From Pleurostoma richardsiae (Eukaryota; Ascomycota; Sordariomycetes; Calosphaeriales; Pleurostomataceae), in NCBI GenBank assembly GCA_030052745.1, contig JANBVO010000003.1, positions 1,612,001 through 1,676,000 of the forward strand: 64,000 bases of DNA, in the 5' to 3' direction. Position numbers and translations under genes: made by a program. Below, one piece after another: positions 1 to 11,087 of the stretch (the stretch's first letter is position 1; the number at the start of each line of letters is the position of its first letter). The notes beneath the pieces were generated by a model. It saw only the letters and a program-made list of their open reading frames with translations. It had not been told where the DNA came from and searched no databases.

Positions 1-1969
1 CCTCCAGCGCCTCGCCACGGTATGGCCGAGAGTCAGCGCTTAGTGAGTAGCTATGCTGCTGATAGGGGGCTCCATTGGGAGTCTGCACAGATAGCATCGA
101 GCTCGTGTCGGACCCCGGAGGCAACGCCGGAAGAGGCCTGCTAGAGAGGCCAGGATGATAGAACATGTCAGGTATATCGTCTTTGTACGGCGATTCGCTG
201 CCGCTGCCTCGCGAGTTGACAGACACGCGCTCGTCGCCCTCATCGAAGCTCAACCGGTGAGGAGCTGGTATTTGCAGGCCTCCAGTGCCCCCATAGTCCA
301 TATCGGCGTCGTAGTTGGGATACGGAGGTTCGTCGTATGTGCCACTGCGTGGCGTCGGCAACGGCCGGCCCTCTTCCTGCTGAGTTGACGCTGTTGCCGG
401 TGGCGAGCCTACATCGTTTCCGTACGTTAGGTTGCCGGCATATCCACCACTGAACATGCCGATGTCCACGCCAGCAAAGTCACCGTCGCTGCTCTGCTGC
501 TCCTCGGCCGGTGTGGGCAACGACGGAGGTGGGACAGTCGTCCGTTCCACGTATGGGAAAGTCGGACCGCTGGAAAACCTAAGGTCGTTCATCTCATCTT
601 GCTGCATGAGCAGAACGCCTGCTGCGCCCTCCTGGTCGCTCTCGTCATCATCGTAGCCAAATGTAGAAGGCACATCGTTGCGGGCCAGCGTGGACGCAGT
701 TGCGGACGAGGGATATCGATTCAGCCCGGCATCGTCGCCTTGCACCGGCACTGTAGATGAAGTTGAGTCGTAGCGTCGCAACCTATCCCACTCGTCGTCG
801 GACAATTCATGACCATTGATCGGCCGGGGTCGTCGGGGATTTGCAGAGACTCCAAGGTTCCCTACAATGTCTTCAATTAAACTGTCCTGCGACACGTATT
901 CCTGGCTTATTTCATCATCCCTCGCGCTCGGGTCCCAGTCTGACTCCTCCGGAACATCATCCATTGGGCGACTCGGCAGCGGCGCATTCGTTGGGTGCCT
1001 GTGCAATCCTGGTGAGGGCTGAGGACGGGCGGGCGGTGAGGGCACAGGCGATGTCTGCGCATTCGAACGGCTTGTTCTGTTTAGGAAGGAGTTGGGATCA
1101 GACGCCGAGTAGTTCGGGCCGACAGGTATCTGTGAGTAGGTGGGATAAGGCGCCTGCGAAGCGCTCGTCGTTGTAGGAGCTGTAGTGGGATATCCCGTTG
1201 GCGCAGCGGGACTGCTACCATTCGATTGATAGGATGCAAAGTACCCCGACGGATATTGTTGCGAGGAGGAATCAAAACCCGCCTGTGAGGACATGGTCCC
1301 AGGCATGCTTGAATATGGAGAAGTCGGAAAACTCTGGCCGTACGAGGGTTGCGACGGAGACACAGTCATCTGCGGTGATTGGGACGGCTGAGGTTGAGAG
1401 GGGCTATACGTCGAGTTGGCAAGCTGCCCGTACGACGTCGATGTCTGGGGTACAGCAGGGGCACTGTACGAATGGGCATAGTTGTTGAAGCCATGGTAAG
1501 TAGCCTGTCTCTGGGGAGCAGCAACGCCAGCATACGCAGACGGGTCATAGGCAGCTGGAGTGTAGTTCGTCGGCTGGGGCGTGTAGCTCGTGGTAGGCGG
1601 CGCGGGGTATCTCGCATGGGAATGGTAGGGAAGCGTGGTGGACTGCGATCTCGCAAACTGCTGAGGATTATATGTCGGTGAGGCAGGGCTCTGAGCTTGG
1701 AGCGGTTGCTGGTAATTAGACGCTGTCACGGACGCTGTCGGGTTTGCCGTACTGTAACCTGCCGTCTGCGAACCGGCCGGGTTAGCCAGGAACAACTCGT
1801 CGCCGTGCCCTGGTGCCGCCGGGCGCTGTTCGTTGAGGAACGCAGCATCGTCGCCATTGTTGAAGCTCGGCCGTCTCGGGAGGTACTGGTTTTGGTCTTG
1901 GTCGGCGACCGGGTACTGCACGGGTGGGACATGCCCGTACCGCCTCTGGCTGTCGCCTCTGAACGACAT
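1..1969 (-). CDS. N-terminal part of a large low-complexity protein, possibly a Rom2-type Rho1 guanine nucleotide exchange factor (partial)
   Basis: The minus strand is open without a stop from an ATG at 1969 to the window edge, about 656 residues, so the C-terminal part lies outside. The protein starts MSFRGDSQRRYGHVPP. Its first ~330 residues are rich in Pro, Gln, Ser, Tyr and Thr, then come acidic stretches (ELSDDEWDRLRRYDSTSS) and a stretch near the edge reading DIPDMFYHPGLSSRPLPALP. No catalytic domain is inside the window. Filamentous-fungal Rho1 GEFs of the Rom2 family have a long disordered N terminus like this before their DEP, DH, PH and CNH domains, and the Gly/Tyr-rich and FYHPG-type segments remind me of them. 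That identification rests on memory of family style, not on a domain. Coding status is much surer than the name. A longer upstream 5' exon cannot be excluded. Confidence 0.7.
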   Translation of the reverse strand, partial: MSFRGDSQRRYGHVPPVQYPVADQDQNQYLPRRPSFNNGDDAAFLNEQRPAAPGHGDELFLANPAGSQTAGYSTANPTASVTASNYQQPLQAQSPASPTYNPQQFARSQSTTLPYHSHARYPAPPTTSYTPQPTNYTPAAYDPSAYAGVAAPQRQATYHGFNNYAHSYSAPAVPQTSTSYGQLANSTYSPSQPQPSQSPQMTVSPSQPSYGQSFPTSPYSSMPGTMSSQAGFDSSSQQYPSGYFASYQSNGSSPAAPTGYPTTAPTTTSASQAPYPTYSQIPVGPNYSASDPNSFLNRTSRSNAQTSPVPSPPARPQPSPGLHRHPTNAPLPSRPMDDVPEESDWDPSARDDEISQEYVSQDSLIEDIVGNLGVSANPRRPRPINGHELSDDEWDRLRRYDSTSSTVPVQGDDAGLNRYPSSATASTLARNDVPSTFGYDDDESDQEGAAGVLLMQQDEMNDLRFSSGPTFPYVERTTVPPPSLPTPAEEQQSSDGDFAGVDIGMFSGGYAGNLTYGNDVGSPPATASTQQEEGRPLPTPRSGTYDEPPYPNYDADMDYGGTGGLQIPAPHRLSFDEGDERVSVNSRGSGSESPYKDDIPDMFYHPGLSSRPLPALPPGSDTSSMLSVQTPNGAPYQQHSYSLSADSRPYRGEALE

Positions 1970-4331
1970 ATCGCGCGCTGTGATTGCACACTTGATATTA
2001 CGGTGATAGTGTGGCCGAGGCTATCGTGAAGGGTTGTCGGCTGCGACGGTGTGCCGAAACGAACACCTGGAGTCGCGGAGTCTTGGCGGGCCGGTAGGCT
2101 CAGCGGATCATCCCCAAAGTCGATGCCCAAAAAGCCCACGGCGGGATCCTAAGTGCCTGTCAGGATGGTGCAGAGTCCAGGACTTTTGTCTCCTAGGACT
2201 CGCAGATTGTTCCCGATATTCAAGCGATGGCGGCTGGGTGTCGCGGTGGCGATCTGGGGTGGTCGCGAGCTGGGCCGCTGTCGAAGGGTAGAGAGAGACG
2301 ATCGTCGCGATATGACCTCAGCTGAGGGAGCCTTGTTAGGCTGTGGTCAGGGCTCGCGTGGGGTTCTTGGTGTCGTGCGTCGAGAGCGCCGGCTCTGTCG
2401 GGTTCGCCTGGCTGTCGCCGCCTTCGGTCATGAAGCTGCTAAAGCTGTCGTCTAACAATATGGAGAAGCGGGGAGGAGATGCGATAATGTCAGTCAGTCA
2501 GATATTTCGTCCATTCGATGCCGATTAGTCCAATGTGGAGTGTGGGAGGGAGGCCATTGCGCTGCCACCTGGTGGCCGTGGTAGTGGTTGTGGTGCTGTC
2601 TCGCCCAGAACGACAAGCATAACCTGGCTTGGCCCGGTCGTGTTGGCTAAACGGGCCAATCGCCGTCAACAGCTCTCCTCGCCGAGAAAGTCGCCTGCGA
2701 TGTGATATGCCTTCTTTCGTCGCAACTGTACTTGGCCGCAGCAGCAGGGCCATAGAGAAGACACGGGCAAGTTACAAGTTCCTCCAGAGCTTCTCGTTCC
2801 GCCTCTCACATGAACTGAAGTAACGCCTCGGCGGGAGATTGACAATCGGCTCTCTTACGAACCCCGAACGGAAGCGCCTGCATTTAACAAGTCCACCGTT
2901 CATAGTTTCCTATCTAGCCTTCAACAATACCTGCACGCGAGTCTACCTGGACGACGCGTCTGCATTTCCTGAGATGGTGGTGTTGAAGGAGAGTAGGACT
3001 TCCGCCCAACCATCCAACCCAACCACTGTCACCTGTCGTCGGCCTGCGCCTCTCCCTTCTCGCCTCCTTGGCAGCCTGGAGGAGCAGATCGACCAGAGCG
3101 CAGCCACAAATGAAAAGCTCAAACGGCGTGATCCCCCGGGGCCTTGGTGCCTTGGAAGACGCACCCTGCGTCTCATGCGACGCTCAAGGCTGACTGTTCG
3201 TGCTGCACGCCCTTGAAACACCGTTTCCAACGCTTATTATGCCCCTGACGAGCTTGGCGAGATGGATGGAGCAGGGTCCTTGCAGCCTTACCACATTGGA
3301 AGCTGCCCCCTCCATCCCTCCAGCCACAACTGCCTGCAGCACTTTGCTTGCCATTGCCATTACCGATGCATGGAACGGTGTGTGAAATCTTGGTGACCGG
3401 TCCATATCACTCACCGACGGTGTTGCGCGTTCACCCAGCCACAGTTTGCCCGGCTGTATCCGGATGCCGCCTACACGATGCCACCTATTTGTCAATTTCT
3501 CCTAGCATATGCGGCTGAGCCTGTCCTACAGACGGAGCATTGAATAGGACGACACAGACATCACCTCCGAGCATGTCGCAGGGGGGGCATCGGAGTGACA
3601 CCGGGGTTGTCAACTCTCCGTTAGCCAGCATGACTCTACCGAGGTGTACCAAGGAGGTACTCCGTACATCATCACCTACGGTAACTTGTCTGCGTAACTG
3701 ATAACGTGCTGAGGGCATCAGATATCGGAAACCCAGGTTGTGTGCCGTGTCGCGAGGAAAGATATTGATCGGGTCGACCGCGGCATACAAAGGTTATCAG
3801 GCCGGCGGGGGAACAGGACTGCCGGCCGGATAACCTTCTCCATCTGGCGACGGCACCGTTAGCAAGCTGCCCCCAGCTGTCGGCCTTCGCGTGTCCATCT
3901 TGATGAAGCCGAAGATCGGCGCCCTGCCGGCCCTAAGATCGAGGCCGTCCCCTCAATCACAGCGAATGGGGATGCCGCAAGCATTTGTCAGCGCCCCTCA
4001 ATGCTGTCAATTTGGAGTCGCAATGACGGCTAAGTGGCTGGCGCTGGTTCGCGATGATGTTGAGCGGGGCTGATCTTGCTTCATCAGAGCGTAGAGGGGC
4101 ACAGAGTGCACCACGGAAGCTCTGGGCGGCCTGTTCGTCATTCCGACAACCCCACCTCGTCGCCGAAGCAAAACTCCTCGGACTTACGGCCGGCGCCTCC
4201 CCTCGAACCCCTCTCTAAAAGAAAGGAAAAGACTCTCTCCTCTCCTCTTGCTGTTTGCATCGTGATAGTCCAGCTTTCAAGTTGTGAAATCGCATCAGGA
4301 ACCATCCCAATTCCCCTACAAATCCGTCAAA
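1970..4331. other. Intergenic region, divergent promoters
   Basis: About 2.4 kb lies between the minus-strand gene ending the left edge and sod1. The open frames here are short, overlap on both strands and have no protein-like composition. A TACGGAGTA-type motif (as TACTCCGTAC) lies at 3658-3667. I see no RNA gene or transposon remnant. Confidence 0.6.
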
Positions 4332-5274
4332 ATGGTCAAAGCAGGTGAGCTACCCCGCCTCTATATAGACCCGCGATGGATTGTCCTACCCCGCTCCTCC
4401 CTGAGTGGTGATTAGAGGGCCGCGAGTTTGCTGGGCTGGAGTGAGCGCAATTGAGGGCATTTCCCACGTTGCCGGGACACCTTGATGGGCCGGCCATCAG
4501 CCCTCTTCGCCTATCAGAGAGCCCTGCGCGACGTTGACTCGGGGAGATCGAGGACCCTTCTTGCATCATACTGCCCTCTAGCTTGCCTTGAACGGATACC
4601 TTGTTGGATCCGTCGTCGAGAGTACATCGTGCTGACCATGCGCCCTCGCCTCCAGTTGCTGTCGTCCGCGGTGACTCCAAGGTCTCTGGCACCGTGACCT
4701 TCGAGCAGGCCTCCGAATCCAGCCCTACCACCATCACCTGGGACATCTCCGGCCACGACTCGAGCGCCAAGCGTGGCATGCACATCCACACCTTCGGTGA
4801 CAACACGAACGGCTGCACCTCCGCCGGCCCTCACTGTATGTCTCCGTTGCTCGGCATTCCCAGGAACGGCCCCTTCCCCCGGGCCGCTCCATGCCCCTGC
4901 ACACCCTGCGAGGATCGCCAGCTAACTCTCCTGCGAATAGTCAACCCTCACGGCAAGACCCACGGTGCTCCCACCGACGAGATCCGCCACGTCGGTGACC
5001 TCGGCAACATCGAGACCGACGGTCAGGGCAACTCCAAGGGCACCGTCAGCGACAAGTTCGTCAAGCTTATTGGCCCTGAGAGCGTCATTGGCGTACGTCC
5101 TTCGCAGCCCGTTCTGTGCCAGACCGTGATAGCTAACGTTCTCTGCTCTTCCAGCGCACCGTTGTCGTCCACGCCGGCACTGATGACCTCGGCAAGGGTG
5201 GCAATGAGGAGTCCCTGAAGACCGGCAACGCCGGCCCCCGCCCGGCTTGCGGTGTCATCGGCATCTCCCAGTAA
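4332..5274 (+). CDS. sod1: Cu/Zn superoxide dismutase, cytosolic
   Basis: Four exons (4332-4344, 4656-4835, 4941-5092, 5155-5274) give a 154-residue protein, the normal length of fungal SOD1. It converts superoxide to hydrogen peroxide and oxygen in the cytosol and mitochondrial intermembrane space. All metal ligands are present: His47, His49, His64, His121 for copper, and His64, His72, His81, Asp84 for zinc. The disulfide pair Cys58/Cys147 and active-site Arg144 are also there. The signature [12 protein letters not shown] spans the exon 2/3 junction, which confirms that splice. Intron 1 is unusually long (311 nt) and follows only 13 coding bases (ATG GTC AAA GCA G). It must be spliced to give [16 protein letters not shown]. 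Introns 2 and 3 are 105 and 62 nt. Identification is secure. Confidence 0.98.
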
Positions 5275-6758
5275 AGGAAGAGGAGACTGGCACGAGGGAT
5301 TGACGGGGGTTTTGTAAGGCGAGAACATCGGTGTTCGGACTATGCTGTTATCCTACGCTAGTTTGTCTGGAATCTGTAGGAGGACGCGAGTCCAACCAAC
5401 TTAAAAGTGAAGATGCCTCTGTCTCATTTACAGTCTCGTACGCCAATCTTAACGTGATGTGCTTGCTATCCTCGGCCCCTACATAGCGGGAAGCCATATC
5501 CAGGTCCGGGTTCACCAGGGCCTGTTCCCAGAACCGCACCGTGATTGGCCGCCAGTTGAGGTCCAAGATCTGGCCCCATACAGTGGATCTTTAGTTCAAC
5601 CTCCCGGAAGTGATAGTGGGAAATACTGTAGATGGTGAGCTGTGTTTACTACTACGCCGTTTGGTCTAACTCTTGGAAGCGGTGAGACAAGTTCTTTTGG
5701 TAGGGTCCTCCGTCGGTAGGCTAGGTAGGGTAGGTAGGTAGGCAGAAGATGTTTAAGGCAGCTAAGTCGGCTGAGCACTCGCTTAGGAGGCGTGCTGCCC
5801 CTTAACTTAAAGTCCCCTAAAGCCAACAATGGCAGGTACAGTACCTACTCGGCTGGTACCTATCTGTAGCTTAGGTACCCCGCACTCGCCATTTGCTCCT
5901 GACAGCTTCACACAAAAGTCGAAATGTGTCCAAAAAAGGCACACGACCTGTCCAAGCTTCGCCGCTAAAACGAGCTTTTCCTCTCCCCTCCTCTCTTCAA
6001 TCACACGACCGCTTTGATATTCGTGTTCCCTTTTGGAGAAGCAGTGCTACGTGCGTACAGCATTTTACGACGTGACGCCCCAGGATCTTCTGAACGACTT
6101 GGTACGTCACCCGCCTGCCTTGACCTCCCTCCCGCCTCATTCTGAGCTCTTCCTGCCTGTCACCGCTCCGCATGGGCCTGTCGACGCCCGTCCGTCCCCT
6201 TCTCGTCCCTCTCTTCATCACCATTTTTGTGTGTAGCAACACGTCTACCTGTGTATACCTACCTGATTATGTTATGGTACGGAGTACAAATCCCCAGAGC
6301 AACCAGCACCTTCACTTGCCTTGATCGTCGTAGCACTAGCTGTCTACCTGCTCTTGCTCAGCACGTCGGTCAGCTCGCCGGCTAAGCTAATGAGCTCCGT
6401 CAACGGCGCCGGAATGGCCATATGGGTACCGAGACCCCCTCGTTGCGCAGGAGCTTCAGCATGTACACATACTGCCATGTCATAGCTCTCTCCTGGACCC
6501 ATAGTCAAGCTACTGGAGCCTTCTCGCATGATATTGGCGCTATTTGTCGGCGTGCCATTATGCAATAGCACCATCAAAGGACACTTGCATCATCTCACAT
6601 CCCGTTGCTCGCCAACACCTGTCCACTTCACCTCTCTGTCTAACACACCATATACTCCAAAACCCGCTTGCAATCCACTAACGGGCCTATAGACGGCGCC
6701 CTGTGTCTCCTTGCGGTTTTGAATTTCTGTCTCAATCAGCATTGCTTCTCTGTTCAGC
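5275..6758. other. Intergenic region with GGTA-type simple repeats
   Basis: About 1.5 kb between sod1 and the Tudor-SN gene. It holds a GGTAGG-type simple repeat at 5715-5742, further TAGGTACC/GGTACC-like words near 5855-5880, and one TACGGAGTA motif at 6278-6286, about 480 bp before the next start codon. No coding frame looks real. Confidence 0.55.
5715..5742. repeat. GGTAGG/CTAGGTAGG simple repeat
   Basis: Imperfect tandem GGTA/GGGTA units form a short low-complexity tract in the 3' flank of sod1. Confidence 0.8.
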
Positions 6759-9416
6759 ATGTCGAAGACCTTTTTTGCCAATGTCAAGTCGGTCCTAAGC
6801 GGCGATACGCTCGTCCTGGCCAGTCCCAGCAATCCCAATGCTGAGCGGACTTTCTCCCTGGCCTTTGTCACCGGCCCTCATCTGAGGAAAGAAGGGGATG
6901 AACCTTTTGCTTTCCAATCTCGGGAATTCCTGAGAAATTTGACGGTTGGCAAGCCCATCCAGTGCAAAATCCTGTATACCGTGCCTAGCTCCCAGCGCGA
7001 GTATGGCACAGCTCAGCTGCAAGACGGTACTGAGCTTCCTGACGAGCTGGTCAAGGCTGGATGGCTGAAGGTCCGCGAGGATGCCGGCCGGAAGGAAGAG
7101 AACGAGGAGGTCCTGCAGCGATTAAGCAAGCTTCGAGAGCTGGAGGACAAAGCCAAGAGCGAAGGCAAGGGCCTATGGGCCGGCACTGGCGGCCTTATCG
7201 AGGTTCAAAATGACATTGGGCCGGATTTCTTGAATGAGTGGAAGGGCAAGACGGTCGATGGCATCGTCGAGCGTGTCCTCAGTGGAGACCGTCTTCTCGT
7301 CCGGCTGCTTCTCTCAGACAAGAAGCACGTGCAGGCAATGACACTCCTCGCCGGAATCAGGACTCCTGCAACTGAGCGGGTCATTCAATCAACTGGCCAA
7401 ACTCAGCCAGCCGAGGAATTTGGCAATGAGGCCCGTTCCTTTGTTGAGCAGAGATTACTTCAGCGGCAAATCAAGGTGGAGATTGTCGGATCCAGCCCTC
7501 AGGGACAGCTTGTTGCGACCATTCTGCACCCGCGCCGCGGCAACATCGCTAACTTCCTCCTGGACGAGGGTCTCGCACGATGCAACGACTTCCACTCGAC
7601 CATGCTTGGAGAGAAGATGGTCGCCCTCCGGGCAGCGGAGAAGAATGCACAATTCTATAAGCGCCGCCTCCACAAAAACCACGTCGCGAAGGCTACAGAC
7701 GGGAAGGATCTGGAGATGACTGTCGTAAAGATCATCAGTGCAGACACGATCATCGTTCGCAACAAAGCTGGCGACGAGAAGACGATCAACTTCAGCAGCA
7801 TCCGTGGCCCGCGGACAGGAGAGCCCTCGGAGGCTCCGTTCAGAGATGAGGCTAAGGAATTCCTGCGAAAGAAGCTGATTGGAAAGCATGTGCGGATCAG
7901 CATCGACGGCTCGAAGGCAGCAACGGAACATTTCGAGGCCCGTGACGTTGCCACAGTCACCCAGAACGGTAAGAACGTGGGTTTACTGCTGGTACAGGAA
8001 GGTTGGGCTTCCGTTATCAGGCATCGTAAAGATGACACTGACCGGGCCTCGAACTATGACGAACTCCTAGCTGCACAGGAGACGGCCAAGGAGGAGAAGA
8101 AGGGAATTTGGTCTGGTAAAGCGCCTAAGCACAAGACCTTGGTCGATGCGTCCGAGAGCGTACAGAAGGCGAAGATACAGCTCGGTAGCTTGCAGAGACA
8201 AAGGAAGATCCCTGCTGTTGTCGACTTCTGCAAGTCCGGATCTCGCTTCACCGTCCTGATCCCCCGGGAGGGAGTCAAGCTTACCATGGTCCTTGGCGGT
8301 ATCCGTGCTCCCCGCGCTGGCCGCACGCCGCAGGACAAGGGGGAGCCGTTCGGCAATGAGGCTCTGGATCTCGCCAATAGGCGCGTCAACCAGAGGGACG
8401 TCGAAGTTGATATCCACGACATTGACAAGGTCGGCGGTTTCATTGGCGATCTCTACATTAACCGTGAGAGCTTTGCCAAAATCCTTGTTGAGGAGGGACT
8501 TGCGTCTGTTCACCAGTACTCGGCCGAGAAGACTGGCAACGCTGCGGAGCTGAATGCGGCAGAGAAGAAGGCCAAGGAGGCGAGGAAGGGCTTGTGGCAT
8601 GACTGGGATCCGTCTCAGGAGCAGGACGCAGACGAGGATGCTGCCGCGCCTGAGACGACTGAGTCCACTGTGCAGCTAGACAAGAAGCCTGAGGATTATC
8701 GCGATATCATCATCACTGATATTGATGATAACGGCAAGCTGAAGATTCAGGAAGTCGGTAAGGGCACGGCCGCCCTTGAGACCATGATGACGGAGTTCAA
8801 GAGATTCCATCTGGATCCGAAGAACAAGACTTCAGTCCGGGACAACCCCAAGGCCGGTGACCTGGTCGCAGCCAAATTCTCCGCCGACGGTCAATGGTAT
8901 CGAGCGCGCATCCGCTCAAATGATCGCGCCGCAAAGGTGGCTGAGGTTGTCTACATCGACTATGGCAACACGGAGAAGATTCCGTGGTCTGAACTGCGCC
9001 CGCTAGATCAGCCGCAGTTCAGCACGCAGAAGCTCAAGGCCCAGGCGACGGATGCTGCGCTTTCCTTTGTTCAGCTCCCCACGGGGCGCGACTACTTCCA
9101 GGACGCCAAGTTCTTCATTAACGAGCTCACCGAGGGCAAGCGACTGGTGGGAAGCTTCGACTTCGTCGACAGCAAAGAGGGCCTTAGTTACGTCACCATC
9201 TACGATCCTTCAGCTTCGTCCGAGGGCCCTGGAGTGAACGAGTCGGTCAACCGGGAAATCATTGCTAGCGGCCACGGCATGGTCCCGCGCAAGCTGAAGG
9301 CATGGGAGAGAAGCAAGGCATTCGAGTCAGTCTTGAAGAGCCTGAAGGAGGCCGAGAGCAAGGCCAAGGAGGAGAGGCTAGGCATCTGGGAGTACGGCGA
9401 CCTCACCGAGGACTAA
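6759..9416 (+). CDS. Tudor-SN / p100 staphylococcal-nuclease domain protein (SND1 orthologue)
   Basis: A single 885-residue exon starts at the ATG in the context CAGCATGTCG. Four staphylococcal-nuclease-like domains follow one another (roughly residues 3-140, 165-310, 320-455, 480-620). A Tudor domain follows at about 700-760, with the aromatic-cage sequence WYRARIRS and VYIDYGNTEKIPW, then a split fifth SN-like segment runs to the C terminus and ends with a GIWEYGD motif. Each SN repeat ends in a KGLW/KGIW-type motif, a family hallmark. SND1 proteins act in RNA metabolism (spliceosome, RNA-induced silencing, stress granules, turnover of edited or small RNAs) and are mainly cytoplasmic. Length and order match the fungal and animal family. 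No intron is needed. Whether this copy keeps nuclease activity cannot be told from sequence alone. Confidence 0.95.
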   Translation: MSKTFFANVKSVLSGDTLVLASPSNPNAERTFSLAFVTGPHLRKEGDEPFAFQSREFLRNLTVGKPIQCKILYTVPSSQREYGTAQLQDGTELPDELVKAGWLKVREDAGRKEENEEVLQRLSKLRELEDKAKSEGKGLWAGTGGLIEVQNDIGPDFLNEWKGKTVDGIVERVLSGDRLLVRLLLSDKKHVQAMTLLAGIRTPATERVIQSTGQTQPAEEFGNEARSFVEQRLLQRQIKVEIVGSSPQGQLVATILHPRRGNIANFLLDEGLARCNDFHSTMLGEKMVALRAAEKNAQFYKRRLHKNHVAKATDGKDLEMTVVKIISADTIIVRNKAGDEKTINFSSIRGPRTGEPSEAPFRDEAKEFLRKKLIGKHVRISIDGSKAATEHFEARDVATVTQNGKNVGLLLVQEGWASVIRHRKDDTDRASNYDELLAAQETAKEEKKGIWSGKAPKHKTLVDASESVQKAKIQLGSLQRQRKIPAVVDFCKSGSRFTVLIPREGVKLTMVLGGIRAPRAGRTPQDKGEPFGNEALDLANRRVNQRDVEVDIHDIDKVGGFIGDLYINRESFAKILVEEGLASVHQYSAEKTGNAAELNAAEKKAKEARKGLWHDWDPSQEQDADEDAAAPETTESTVQLDKKPEDYRDIIITDIDDNGKLKIQEVGKGTAALETMMTEFKRFHLDPKNKTSVRDNPKAGDLVAAKFSADGQWYRARIRSNDRAAKVAEVVYIDYGNTEKIPWSELRPLDQPQFSTQKLKAQATDAALSFVQLPTGRDYFQDAKFFINELTEGKRLVGSFDFVDSKEGLSYVTIYDPSASSEGPGVNESVNREIIASGHGMVPRKLKAWERSKAFESVLKSLKEAESKAKEERLGIWEYGDLTED

Positions 9417-11087
9417 GTTGCCGGACTCCAAGGCTTTGCAGGCAGAGAGATAGCGAACATTCTCTTAATGCGCCTCTCACTCCTAGGGAGGTATATCAAG
9501 CATCGGCCACGGCAGGATACACCTTAGCTGTCATGCCAACCCTTACACGGTTGGGGTAAATCATCAGGTATAGAGAAAAATGAGACCCGAAAAAGGCAAA
9601 AGTTTGTATCACCTTAAGCATCTCTTCACCTTGAGCAAATCCGAATTGCAGAGTGATAAGGTGAAGTATTGAGGCGTCGTGTGCGATACGCAGTGAACGG
9701 TAGGAATGTCTCGGACGGGACAGGTGAGAACCTCTACGGTCATAGTAAAGAGCTGGACCCGGCTGCGAGTCGGTGAGAGGCAAAGGGATCTCGACCGTGA
9801 GATTCCTGAAAACTCGTCTTGCATGGTGGACTGACACTGACGGGCCGTTTCCAGATGCACCAGCAGGGTCGAGCCTTTTTAAACGCGGCCCGTTTACGTG
9901 GGTTATTATCTGCAGGACCGACTCGGGAAAGGCACAGCAGAAAATCTTATCAGGGAAAACACGAGATACCAGCATGGAAATGCGAGGCAGTTGCAGGCAG
10001 CATGTCGAGACCTGAGCAAGCGTGGCACCCCACGCCAGTCGACGCAGCTGAGGCAGTCGGCGTCGTGGGACGGGGCCCATCAAACTCGCGGTGTTGCGGC
10101 GAGGCAGGCCATTCCGGGCGATGGGTAAGGTACTGTACTGTACATGCATTCCCACATACTGTATGTATCAAGACTGTGCCTGAATCAGCCACCCACCACA
10201 CGTACATAGTACACACGGTCTCACAGTATGCGCACTCCTGGTCTGTATGCCAACGCTCCACGTGTGCGTATGGGTGCTTTTCATACGGAGCCATACGCCG
10301 CGCTCGGGGCAGACCACAATCCCTCCCGGCTGAGTAAGGCCACCACCTCCCACCCACCGGAGGTAGCGTGCACACACAGAAGCGGCGCGAGAGGGGCCGA
10401 GTAAGAGGCATTTTTGGCGGGGGAGGGGTTAATCAGCATTATGTAGCAGCTACGGAGTACACCTGACCGGCCTTACCTTGGCTGGGGCTACAGTATGTGG
10501 AATCGCGCAAGCTTGCACGGTAGGCAAGACTGGCAAGGCAAAGAAAGAAAAAAAAGAGTGGGAGAAGAAGGGCGGCGAAACATCTTATGACGCTAGACGG
10601 GGCGAACTCGGGCCAGCCACAAGCGGTGATTCCACCTCTTCCACCCTCACGGACCAGTGTGGTCCGGCGGTATGTCGTGTAGCGTGCATACCGTATACTC
10701 CGTACCTACCGCCGGTAGCGTGCAGGACAGGTACCTGTCTGCTAGGGTGCTGGAGTTGCGTCACATCATTGTGCCCCAATCCCATCCGTCATCAAGATCA
10801 TCGAATTCGTCGCTTCTGGCCTCCGGCGTTGGTTGCTGTGAAGGAAAAAGCGGCCCCGCTGTAACTGTACTGTGCTGTGCTTGACAAATATTATCTGCCC
10901 GGCGCCCCTCCTCCCAAGAAGACCGGACGACGGACTCTCCATTTCACGAACTTTCCATTCTCCCAACTCCTCCTCTCTGCAACTACATACCTACCTACAG
11001 CATCGAACAACTCGTCGAGAAACTGCTCTCGTCTCTGTGAATATCGAAACATCCATCGTCGCAGTGTCTTCCCACACAACCCTCACA
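9417..11087. other. Intergenic region upstream of transaldolase
   Basis: About 1.7 kb. Long frames on both strands (for example 9496-10155, minus) have no coding character. Two TACGGAGTA motifs lie at 10451-10459 and, inverted, 10696-10704. A C/T-rich leader with CTACCTAC words directly precedes the transaldolase ATG. Confidence 0.55.

Noticed and set aside
9496-10155. 219-codon minus-strand frame between SND1 and tal1
   Set aside because: No motif, mixed composition, and an overlapping plus-strand frame of similar length; looks like chance.
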